Shown here: piece by piece, positions 1 to 6,722 of the stretch
Layout: the number at the start of each line of letters is the position of its first letter
Position numbering within the stretch: position 1 is the stretch's first letter
Assembly (NCBI GenBank): GCA_001603685.1
Contig: LUZO01000230.1
Coordinates: 1 to 9,545, forward strand
Reading direction: 5' to 3'
DNA: 9,545 nucleotides
DNA from: Bacteroidales bacterium Bact_23
Lineage (GTDB): Bacteria; Bacteroidota; Bacteroidia; Bacteroidales; Lentimicrobiaceae
The notes under the pieces: model-generated
What the model was told of the DNA's origin: nothing
The model's input: the letters and a program-made list of their open reading frames with translations, nothing else
The model's database searches: none
Made by a program: the position numbers and the translations under genes

Positions 1-4
1 ATGT

Positions 5-715
5 ATGATTGAGATTTCGGAACATTTGCAGCTTGCCATCAGGGATTATCTTGATTTTCAGGAGCGAAAATATCCTGCCAAAAGCGTATTGAAGCTGATT
101 TGCGACCGCTACGGTCTGAATTCGGCCGAGAGGGCAATCCTGTTCAGGGGAGTGGCTCTGCCGGAAACGGCTGATGCAAGAAACAGGAAACTCACCGCTG
201 CTCCTCCAAACGGGGCAACACTCAACATTGATTTTTTCAACCAAAGCCTTATCGTGGTCAGTTATCTGGCGGGGAACAGCCTGTTTGTTTCGTGCGACGG
301 CATTCTGAGGGATGCCTCCGGCTTTCACGGAAAAAAGATACCCGAACATCTGTTCGCCAGGGCAGTTGAACTGATCTGCGAAACCATCGGTCAACTGAAC
401 CCTCCCGGAATAACCTTGTTTGCCGACACTCAGATAAATCACGCCGAGGAAATGGCGGCCATCTCTGAAGCCATTTTCAGTGATCTGCCCTTTGAAAGCA
501 ACATCCGGATGACCCGGGAAGCCGACAGGGAGCTGGCTTCACTCAGGAGCGGAGTAATCTGCACCGCCGATTCCGTTATAATCGACAGAACCGTTCTGCC
601 GGTCTTCGATCTGGCGCTTTTAGTGCTAACCAGCCGTTTCAGGGCTGAGTTTACCGATCTCCGGGAGTTTTGCAGCCAGAACCTTTACTTAACAGGGCCG
701 CCGCTCAGGGACTGA
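5..715 (+). CDS. DUF434/DUF5616-type protein of unknown function, possibly N-terminally incomplete
   Basis: The product is 236 residues and looks cytosolic, with no signal peptide or membrane span. Residues 23-50 (KYPAKSVLKLICDRYGL, then RAILFRGV) fit the DUF434 pattern as I remember it. The rest fits DUF5616: an N79 hydrophobic strand, CDGILRD at 97-103, HG at 108-109, D141 after a beta-like stretch, and TADSVIID at 187-194. The function of this family is unknown to me. The acidic and Asn positions recall NYN/PIN nucleases, which is inference only. The frame stays open to the window edge, so the true start may lie upstream of the ATG at 5; no ribosome-binding site is visible. The 3' end overlaps the convergent nuclease-like gene by 31 bp, so the C-terminal ten residues are antisense to that gene's last codons. 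Family call fairly sure, start uncertain. Confidence 0.75.
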   Translation: MIEISEHLQLAIRDYLDFQERKYPAKSVLKLICDRYGLNSAERAILFRGVALPETADARNRKLTAAPPNGATLNIDFFNQSLIVVSYLAGNSLFVSCDGILRDASGFHGKKIPEHLFARAVELICETIGQLNPPGITLFADTQINHAEEMAAISEAIFSDLPFESNIRMTREADRELASLRSGVICTADSVIIDRTVLPVFDLALLVLTSRFRAEFTDLREFCSQNLYLTGPPLRD

Positions 716-1152
716 TAATCGGGGATACCGGACAGAAAATCCAGGCTGTTTTTTTCGTAGGATACTTTGGCACAATAGTGGTCCAGTCCGTTGGTTATCA
801 GCAGGTATTCAACCTTCAGGGCCATGTTGTAGGCCGATGCCTGAAAGAGGGTTTCTTCACTTAAAGCAACTGCCGGCGCCTTGCACTCGGCAATCATCAC
901 CGGCTTTCCGCCGGTTGCAAACACCAGCAGGTCGAAGCGCCGCAACAGGCTGTTCACCCTGATTCCCCGCTCCACCGCCATCATATACAGCGGGACATTC
1001 TTTTCAAAGTGCATAAAATGAATCAGATGTTGTCTGACCCACTCCTCAGGCGTAAGCACAACGAACCGCTTCCGGATGATATCGAAAATCTCAAGCCGCT
1101 GCTCCGACTCTCTGATCCGGAAATTGCAGGCGGGAAAATTCAAGGTTTGCAT
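685..1152 (-). CDS. Small HsdR N-terminal-domain (PD-(D/E)xK nuclease-like) protein
   Basis: The 155-residue protein is a stand-alone version of the type I restriction HsdR N-terminal nuclease domain (HSDR_N_2 type). The expected active-site pieces are visible: E37 in PEEWVRQ, D74 in RRFDLLVF, E89-C90-K91 in IAECKAP, and Q104 with Y108 in FQASAYNMAL. No helicase or translocase domain, HsdM or HsdS is present, so this is not a restriction system by itself. Small proteins of this kind are common in Bacteroidota and are usually annotated as type I restriction enzyme R N-terminus. I recall them next to holA and AMP nucleosidase, which suggests a housekeeping role in DNA metabolism rather than defence; that is inference. 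It is divergent from the AMP nucleosidase gene across 90 bp and overlaps the DUF434 gene tail to tail. A weak -7-like TAGTTTTA (1181-1174) is the only promoter candidate. Confidence 0.85.
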   Translation of the reverse strand: MQTLNFPACNFRIRESEQRLEIFDIIRKRFVVLTPEEWVRQHLIHFMHFEKNVPLYMMAVERGIRVNSLLRRFDLLVFATGGKPVMIAECKAPAVALSEETLFQASAYNMALKVEYLLITNGLDHYCAKVSYEKNSLDFLSGIPDYQSLSGGPVK

Positions 1153-1201
1153 TACTAATATTCTAAGCGGGAATAAAACTACAACATTTTACTAAAAACC
1201 G

Positions 1202-1209
1202 TACATTTG
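1202..1209 (+). promoter_or_regulatory. Bacteroidota-type -7 box for AMP nucleosidase and holA
   Basis: TACATTTG matches the Bacteroidota -7 consensus TAnnTTTG at every fixed base. It would place the transcript start near 1215 and leave about 28 nt of leader before the ATG at 1243. No TTTG is seen at the expected -33 position (around 1178-1181), so the match is to one element only. The gene shares this 90-bp region with the divergent nuclease-like gene. Confidence 0.45.
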
Positions 1210-1242
1210 CAATAAAATAAGCCTTCTGCAACAGCCTATACT

Positions 1243-2013
1243 ATGAAGACGAAACAGGAAATTACCGAAAACTGGCTTCCCCGGTACACCGGCACTCAGC
1301 TTGATGAATTTGGCGAGTATATTCTGCTCACCAATTTCAGCCACTATCTGGAGCTTTTTGCCGAATGGAACAAAGTGGAGATAAAAGGCCAGGACCGCGC
1401 CATGCCCAGCGCCACTGCCGGCGACATCACCATCATAAATTTCGGGATGGGGAGTGCAAATGCTGCAACCATTATGGATTTGCTTGGCAGCATCAAACCG
1501 CAGGCGGTACTGTTTCTCGGAAAGTGCGGAGGGCTGAAGCACCGGGCTGCCCTCGGCGACCTGATTCTGCCCATTGCCGCCATACGGGGCGAAGGGACTT
1601 CTGACGACTATTTCCCAAGCGAAGTGCCGGCACTTCCGGCGTTTAATCTGCAAAAAGCGATCTCAACCACCATCCGCGACTTCAACCGCGACTACTGGAC
1701 CGGTACCGTTTACACCACCAACCGCAGAGTGTGGGAACACGACGACCTGTTCAAGGAATACCTCAGATCGATAAGGGCAATGGCCATTGATATGGAGACA
1801 GCAACCATATTCAGCGTAGGCTTTTTCAACGAAATCCCAACCGGAGCCCTGCTGCTGGTATCGGACCAGCCCATGATTTCATCAGGGGTAAAAACCGAAG
1901 AGAGTGATAAGCATGTTACAAAGGAGTATGTGGATATGCACCTGAGAATCGGCATTGAATCGCTCAAACAGTTGATAAACAAAGGACTTACAGTTAAACA
2001 TCTGCGTTTCTGA
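1243..2013 (+). CDS. amn: AMP nucleosidase, short AMN-like form
   Basis: The protein (256 residues) belongs to the purine nucleoside phosphorylase/nucleosidase fold. The assigned reaction is AMP + H2O to adenine + ribose 5-phosphate, part of cytosolic purine salvage and AMP-pool control. Visible motifs are the glycine-rich FGMGSANA at 67-74, LGKCGGL at 92-98, RGEGTSDDY at 115-123, the ribose-binding IDMETATIF at 182-190, and SDQP at 207-210, where D208 is the expected catalytic acid. E. coli Amn is about 480 residues with an N-terminal regulatory domain; this form is the catalytic domain alone, like the AMN-like proteins of Bacteroidota. An in-frame stop at 1213-1215 makes the ATG at 1243 the first possible ATG. 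It ends 12 bp before holA, so the two are probably co-transcribed. Another nucleotide or nucleoside substrate cannot be excluded from sequence. Confidence 0.83.
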   Translation: MKTKQEITENWLPRYTGTQLDEFGEYILLTNFSHYLELFAEWNKVEIKGQDRAMPSATAGDITIINFGMGSANAATIMDLLGSIKPQAVLFLGKCGGLKHRAALGDLILPIAAIRGEGTSDDYFPSEVPALPAFNLQKAISTTIRDFNRDYWTGTVYTTNRRVWEHDDLFKEYLRSIRAMAIDMETATIFSVGFFNEIPTGALLLVSDQPMISSGVKTEESDKHVTKEYVDMHLRIGIESLKQLINKGLTVKHLRF

Positions 2014-2025
2014 TTCCTCCTTTCT

Positions 2026-3030
2026 ATGGCCAGTGAACTCAACCAAATCCTGTCGGATCTGAAAAAAAGGATTTTTTATCCCGTTTATCTGTTAAGCGGC
2101 GAAGAGCCTTATTTCATTGATGTCATCAGTGACGCCATTGAGCGCGAAGTGCTGAACGACATGGAGAAAGAGTTTAACCAGACGATTCTTTACGGCCGCG
2201 ATGTGGATGCAAAAATCATCCTCGATCATGTGAAACGCTACCCGATGATGTCGAGCCATCAGGTGGTCATCATTAAAGAGGCGCAGGATGTAAGAACCCT
2301 CGACGGGTTGGTTCCCTATCTTGAAAAACCGCTAAACTCAACCATACTGGTACTTTGCCATAAATACAAGAAGTTCGACAAACGAAAGCAGTTGTACAAG
2401 CTGGCCGATAAAAAAGGGGTAACCTTTGAGTCGAACAAAATATACGAAGATAAGGTTCCGGGATGGGTAAGCGCACAGGTTGAAGCAGCAGGATACCGCA
2501 TAGATTCCAAAGCAGCCGTAATGATTTCGGATTTTATCGGGAATGATCTGAGCAAAATTGCGAATGAACTTGGCAAGCTCTACATCAACATCCCCAAAGG
2601 CAGCCTTATTACTGAATTGCTGGTTGAACAAAACATCGGAATAAGCAAGGATTACAATATTTTCGAACTTCAAAAAGCGCTGATTCACAGAGATATACTA
2701 AAATCAAACCGCATTATTGCCTATTTTGCCTCCAATCCGAAAGACAATCCGCTTGTAAAGAATGTGATTTTGCTTTACTACTTTTTCTCCAAAGTTTTGC
2801 TGTATCACTCCCTGAAAAACGGTCCGGACCATGTGGCGGTTTCCGCACTCGGCATTTCTCCCGGTTTTCTGAACGATTACAAGGCTGCCGCGCGGAACTA
2901 CAGCCTGGCAAAAGTGGCAGAAATCATCGGTTTACTCAGGGAATACGATTTGAGGGCAAAGGGGGTAGATACGGCATCCACAAACGACGGCGAACTTACA
3001 AAAGAGCTGATCTACAAGATTTTACACTAA
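2026..3030 (+). CDS. holA: DNA polymerase III subunit delta
   Basis: The 334-residue product is the delta subunit of the clamp loader, which opens the beta sliding clamp and joins delta' and gamma/tau during replication; the length is normal for HolA. The N-terminal domain has the typical YPVYLLSGEEPYFID signature (18-32), corresponding to the degenerate nucleotide-binding domain I, followed by the conserved pattern in which the protein reports on clamp-binding (VVIIKEAQDV, near residues 80-89). A middle helical domain includes DLSKIANELGKLY. The C-terminal collar domain begins around the YNIFELQKAL segment and ends with ELIYKILH. The start ATG follows the amn stop by 12 bp; the gap is pyrimidine-rich with no Shine-Dalgarno sequence, as usual in this phylum. 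The stop is separated by a single base from the stop of the convergent acyl-CoA ligase. Confidence 0.97.
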   Translation: MASELNQILSDLKKRIFYPVYLLSGEEPYFIDVISDAIEREVLNDMEKEFNQTILYGRDVDAKIILDHVKRYPMMSSHQVVIIKEAQDVRTLDGLVPYLEKPLNSTILVLCHKYKKFDKRKQLYKLADKKGVTFESNKIYEDKVPGWVSAQVEAAGYRIDSKAAVMISDFIGNDLSKIANELGKLYINIPKGSLITELLVEQNIGISKDYNIFELQKALIHRDILKSNRIIAYFASNPKDNPLVKNVILLYYFFSKVLLYHSLKNGPDHVAVSALGISPGFLNDYKAAARNYSLAKVAEIIGLLREYDLRAKGVDTASTNDGELTKELIYKILH

Positions 3031-3031
3031 A

Positions 3032-4885
3032 CTAACCGCCTCTCTTTTTCCTTTTGCCTTTCTCACGAACGGGCTTTGCCTTGGGATACCGGCGTTTGGG
3101 CTGGTAATTGATCTGCTCGCCATACATCTGTGCAATGAGGCCGGCAAACTTATCCTGCATATAGGTTCGCCTCACCTTAAGGGTAGGCGACAGTTCTCCC
3201 GATTGCACCGACCACTCCTTATCCATCAGGACAAATTTCCGCACCTGCCAGGTGTGGTCAAGAGCCTGGTTCAGCTCGTGAATATCGCGCTGAATACGAT
3301 CCACAATTACCTTAAGCTTAGCCATATCGGCATTGGTGGTGTATTCGATCCCCTTGACTTCGCACCATGAACGTATATACTCAAAACTGGGAACAATCAA
3401 TGCTGAAAGATAATTCCGGTTTTCGCCGATTACCATAATGCTTTCGACAAAAGGCGATGTTTTGATGTGATTTTCAATTACCTGAGGCGCAATATACTTT
3501 CCCAGCGAAGTCTTAAAAATCTCCTTTTTCCGGTCGGTAATTCTCAGATAAACACCATCTTCTATCTGCCCGATATCGCCGGTATGAAACCACCCTTCGC
3601 TATCGAATACCTCCGCATTGAGTTCGGGATGATTAAAATAGCCCATCATGACATTGGGCCCCTTTACCAGGATCTCGTTGTCTTCGGCAAGCTTCAGTTC
3701 CACTCCCGGCAGCACCTTTCCTACGGTTCCGAATTTTACCCCATCGGGCTCGAAAGTACCGACCGCAATAACCGGGGATGTTTCGGTAAGTCCATAACCT
3801 TCGATAACCTTGATTCCGGCAGCCCAGAATATTTTAGCCAGTCTGGGGTGCAGCGGCGCCCCTCCCGAAACGATAATAGAGAGCCTGTTACCGAAAGCCT
3901 GACGCCATTTGCTGAAAACCAGCCTATCGGCAATTCGGAGCTGTAGCCTGTAAGGCCATTTTTTTGCGAGGTCAAAATCGTAGCGATGTCCCAGATTCAG
4001 TGCCCAGAAAAATATCCTTTTTTGTAGTCCTTTCAGATTCCGTCCCTTACGATGAATTGTGGCGTATGTTTTTTCGATGACTCTGGGAACCGCACAGAAA
4101 ATCTCCGGGCCGACTTCTTTCATATTCTCGCGCAGCCGGTCTATGTGTTCAGCATAACAAACGGTAATGCCCAGATACTGATACATATAATTGAGCATCC
4201 GCTCATACACATGGCAGAGCGGAAGGAAGCTCAATGCCCGGCTAATTTTAATTCCGTCGAGGATATGGCTTACTGTGGTGAAGTTGCTCACCAGATTGGC
4301 ATGCGATAGCATTACCCCTTTTGGCCGGCCGGTGGTTCCTGAGGTGTAAATAAGGGTCGCCAGGTCGCCTGCGGCAATCTCAGAATTCATGGATTCAAGC
4401 AACTGCTGACGGGGATTCTTCTTTGCCAGAGTTATCATATCCGACCAGTCCATCTGCCCTTCCAGCTTTTCTACAACAAACACGGCCCGCAGATCGGGCA
4501 GATCCTTCAGGGCGGGTTCTATTCTGTAGAATGCATCGTGGCATCCGATAAAAATCACTTTAACGCCGGCATCCTGAAAAATGTACCGGTAATTCTCAAG
4601 GCTGAGGGTTGGATAAACAGGCACATGCACACAGCCTGCCCGCAGAATGCCCATATCCAGAAAATTCCATGTGGGGCGGTTTCCCATAATGGTGGCAACC
4701 CTGTCGCCTTTGGCAAGCCCCAGCTCAAAAAGCGCAAAGCTAACCCAGTCGGACTGCCTGACATAATCTGCGGATGAAATATTTACCCATTTACCTTCCG
4801 ACTTATAAATAAAAACATCCTCCTTTTCGGAATATTTATCACGGAAAAGGGTGAGCAGATCAAATATGCGGGTCAGCTTTTCCAT
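3032..4885 (-). CDS. Long-chain acyl-CoA ligase, third in operon order, with basic C-terminal tail
   Basis: The protein (617 residues) is an ANL-superfamily long-chain fatty acid-CoA ligase (FAA1/FadD15 type). It would activate a fatty acid with ATP to acyl-AMP and then acyl-CoA. The motifs are complete: P-loop YTSGTTGRPKG (180-190), LPLCHVYERM (221-230), YGLTETSP (364-371), GWFHTGD (431-437), hinge motif TDRKKEIFKTSLGKYIAP (450-467), and the C-terminal catalytic Lys in SPTLK (K570). D451 at the hinge differs from the Gly in both sister proteins. Residues 208-217 also lack the GEEGKA stretch of the sisters. The last 24 residues (594-617) are an added tail with 12 Lys/Arg, ending in KRKKRGG. 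No membrane span is visible; peripheral membrane association would be typical of function but is inferred. It lies 35 bp after the preceding paralogue and abuts holA convergently. The exact fatty-acid range is unknown. Confidence 0.95.
   Translation of the reverse strand: MEKLTRIFDLLTLFRDKYSEKEDVFIYKSEGKWVNISSADYVRQSDWVSFALFELGLAKGDRVATIMGNRPTWNFLDMGILRAGCVHVPVYPTLSLENYRYIFQDAGVKVIFIGCHDAFYRIEPALKDLPDLRAVFVVEKLEGQMDWSDMITLAKKNPRQQLLESMNSEIAAGDLATLIYTSGTTGRPKGVMLSHANLVSNFTTVSHILDGIKISRALSFLPLCHVYERMLNYMYQYLGITVCYAEHIDRLRENMKEVGPEIFCAVPRVIEKTYATIHRKGRNLKGLQKRIFFWALNLGHRYDFDLAKKWPYRLQLRIADRLVFSKWRQAFGNRLSIIVSGGAPLHPRLAKIFWAAGIKVIEGYGLTETSPVIAVGTFEPDGVKFGTVGKVLPGVELKLAEDNEILVKGPNVMMGYFNHPELNAEVFDSEGWFHTGDIGQIEDGVYLRITDRKKEIFKTSLGKYIAPQVIENHIKTSPFVESIMVIGENRNYLSALIVPSFEYIRSWCEVKGIEYTTNADMAKLKVIVDRIQRDIHELNQALDHTWQVRKFVLMDKEWSVQSGELSPTLKVRRTYMQDKFAGLIAQMYGEQINYQPKRRYPKAKPVREKGKRKKRGG
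3035..3106 (-). other. Region encoding the Lys/Arg-rich C-terminal tail of the ligase
   Basis: These 24 codons encode residues 594-617, of which 12 are Lys or Arg, with Pro and Gly between them and a KRKKRGG end. The two paralogues stop at residues 594 and 589 with ordinary sequence. The segment lies beyond the conserved ANL C-terminal domain and is probably disordered. Membrane, CoA-pool, RNA or ribosome contact are all possible. Confidence 0.7.
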
Positions 4886-4920
4886 AAATATTCAATCCCA
4901 TCGGATGAATTGTATTTTAA

Positions 4921-6705
4921 CTACTGATTTTTCTCCAGTTCAAAAATTTTACGGGTAAGATGGTTGTACTTTTCGCAGATAAATCTTCTCCTTAGCTTTA
5001 GTGAAGCTGTCAGTTCGCCGGAGTCAACCGTCCATTCCCTGTCCATAAGTTCAAAGCGTTTTATCTGTTCCGTTGCTCCAAAAAATTTGTTATACTTCTC
5101 AATTTCAACTTCATAGCGTTTCTTAATCCGTGGCAGGTTCACCATCTCGGCATCGGTGGTATAAGGCACCTCTTTAATGGCACACCAGCTTCGCAGGTGG
5201 TTGAAATCGGGGACAATAAGAGCAGCTGCAAACTTTTGATTTTCGCCCATGACCATTATTGTATCTATAAACGGCGATTCCTTGAATTTATTTTCGAGCT
5301 GCTCCGGGCTGATGTATTTGCCAAGCGAAGTTTTGAATATCTCCTTTTTCCTTCCGGTAATGCGCAGCAGGTTGTGTGGCTCAATCTTTCCGACATCTCC
5401 GGTGTGGAACCATCCGTCGGGGTCAATGGCTTCTTTGGTAAGTTCCGGTTCGCGATAGTAGCCCATCATAACATTCGGGCCTTTTGTGAGTATCTCACCA
5501 TCCGGTGCAATCTTCACCTCCACATCCTTGATTATTCTTCCTACGGTTCCGAAGCTGATGCCATTCGGGTCGAAGTCGCTGACCGCGATTACAGGCGAGG
5601 TCTCCGTAAGGCCGTAACCTTCCAGCACGGGAATCCCAGCAGCCCAGAAAACGCGTGACAGGCGGGGTTGAAGCGCAGCTCCACCCGATACGATAACCTT
5701 TACATTGTTTCCAAGGGCAGCACGCCATTTGCTGAATACCAGCTTACCGGCAATCCGAAGCTTCAGGTGGTAGAACCACCCTTTGGCACCATACAACTCG
5801 TATTTTAGTCCGAGATTGAGCGCCCAGAAAAAAATCATTCGTTTTATGCCTTTCAACTTGCGCCCGTTCATAATGATTTTATCATAAACCTTCTCCAGCA
5901 ATCTGGGAACGGTCGTCAGGATATCGGGCTGCACCTCGCGCATATTATCAACCACCGATCCCACATTTTCAGCATAATACACCGAGATTCCAAGATACTG
6001 ATAAAGGTAGTTAAGCATGCGTTCATATACATGGCAAAGCGGCAGATAGCTGACAGCCTTCCCCTCCTCGCCCACGGGAGGGATGTGCGCAACCCCCTTG
6101 ACATTGCTCAGCACATTGGCATGCGAGAGCATTACCCCTTTGGGATTTCCGGTAGTTCCCGAAGTATAAATAACCGTAGCGAGATCTTCGGGCAGTACAA
6201 CACTCTTCAGCTTTTCCAGCTTCTCCGGCTGCTGATGCTGCTGTCCGATGGCAATAAACTCGTCGAGCAGAGGCAATCCATCGGTCTTTTTAACTGAATA
6301 GACAGCTTTCAGACTGGTGACTTCCGGGACAATGTGCTCTATCTTTCTGTAGATTTCCTTACCCGAGATAAACAGCATCTTAACTCCGGCATGACTCAGA
6401 ATATACTTGTAATCCGATTCGCTGATGGTCGGATAAACCGGAACATGTACAGCCCCCACCTGCATGATGCCCATGTCCAGGAAATTCCATTCGGGACGGC
6501 TGGGCATTATGGTGGCTATCATATCGCCTTTAGAAATTCCTGAATGAAGCAGCGCATAGCTGATGGCATCAGCCATTTGCCGGTACTCCATAATGGAGTA
6601 TTTTTTCCATTCACCGTGTTCCTTACCGGCAATTACATCCTCTTTGGGTTTAAACTTTTCAGAATAATGTGGCAAAAGGTCGAATAAACGGGTAACTTTT
6701 GTCAT
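4921..6705 (-). CDS. Long-chain acyl-CoA ligase, second in operon order
   Basis: This 594-residue paralogue of the same acyl-CoA ligase family shows YTSGTTGNPKG (180-190), LPLCHVYERM (221-230), YGLTETSP (364-371), GWFHTGD (431-437), TGRKKEIFKTSLGKYISP (450-467) and catalytic K570 in TASLK. The motifs sit at the same residue numbers as in the two neighbours, so there is essentially no insertion or deletion over 570 residues. Gly451 is at the hinge position and Ala567 replaces the Pro seen in both sisters just before the catalytic Lys; the effect is unknown and both may be tolerated. The stretch ahead of VPRLLEK (262-265) reads LTTV, unlike either sister, and may influence the acyl pocket. By eye it is closer to the upstream paralogue than to the downstream one. 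It starts 17 bp after the upstream stop, which supports co-transcription. Confidence 0.95.
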   Translation of the reverse strand: MTKVTRLFDLLPHYSEKFKPKEDVIAGKEHGEWKKYSIMEYRQMADAISYALLHSGISKGDMIATIMPSRPEWNFLDMGIMQVGAVHVPVYPTISESDYKYILSHAGVKMLFISGKEIYRKIEHIVPEVTSLKAVYSVKKTDGLPLLDEFIAIGQQHQQPEKLEKLKSVVLPEDLATVIYTSGTTGNPKGVMLSHANVLSNVKGVAHIPPVGEEGKAVSYLPLCHVYERMLNYLYQYLGISVYYAENVGSVVDNMREVQPDILTTVPRLLEKVYDKIIMNGRKLKGIKRMIFFWALNLGLKYELYGAKGWFYHLKLRIAGKLVFSKWRAALGNNVKVIVSGGAALQPRLSRVFWAAGIPVLEGYGLTETSPVIAVSDFDPNGISFGTVGRIIKDVEVKIAPDGEILTKGPNVMMGYYREPELTKEAIDPDGWFHTGDVGKIEPHNLLRITGRKKEIFKTSLGKYISPEQLENKFKESPFIDTIMVMGENQKFAAALIVPDFNHLRSWCAIKEVPYTTDAEMVNLPRIKKRYEVEIEKYNKFFGATEQIKRFELMDREWTVDSGELTASLKLRRRFICEKYNHLTRKIFELEKNQ

Positions 6706-6722
6706 ACAATACGGATTGTTGG

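Noticed and set aside
685..1152. Restriction-modification or other defence system
   Set aside because: Only an HsdR-N-like nuclease domain is present; no methylase, specificity subunit or helicase lies nearby, and the neighbours are housekeeping genes.
1192..1653. 153-codon minus-strand frame across the start of AMP nucleosidase
   Set aside because: It is in codon register with the real gene, has no recognisable domain and crosses the promoter region.
3467..3946. 159-codon plus-strand frame inside the third ligase
   Set aside because: It lies opposite the conserved ANL motifs and has no family resemblance or promoter.
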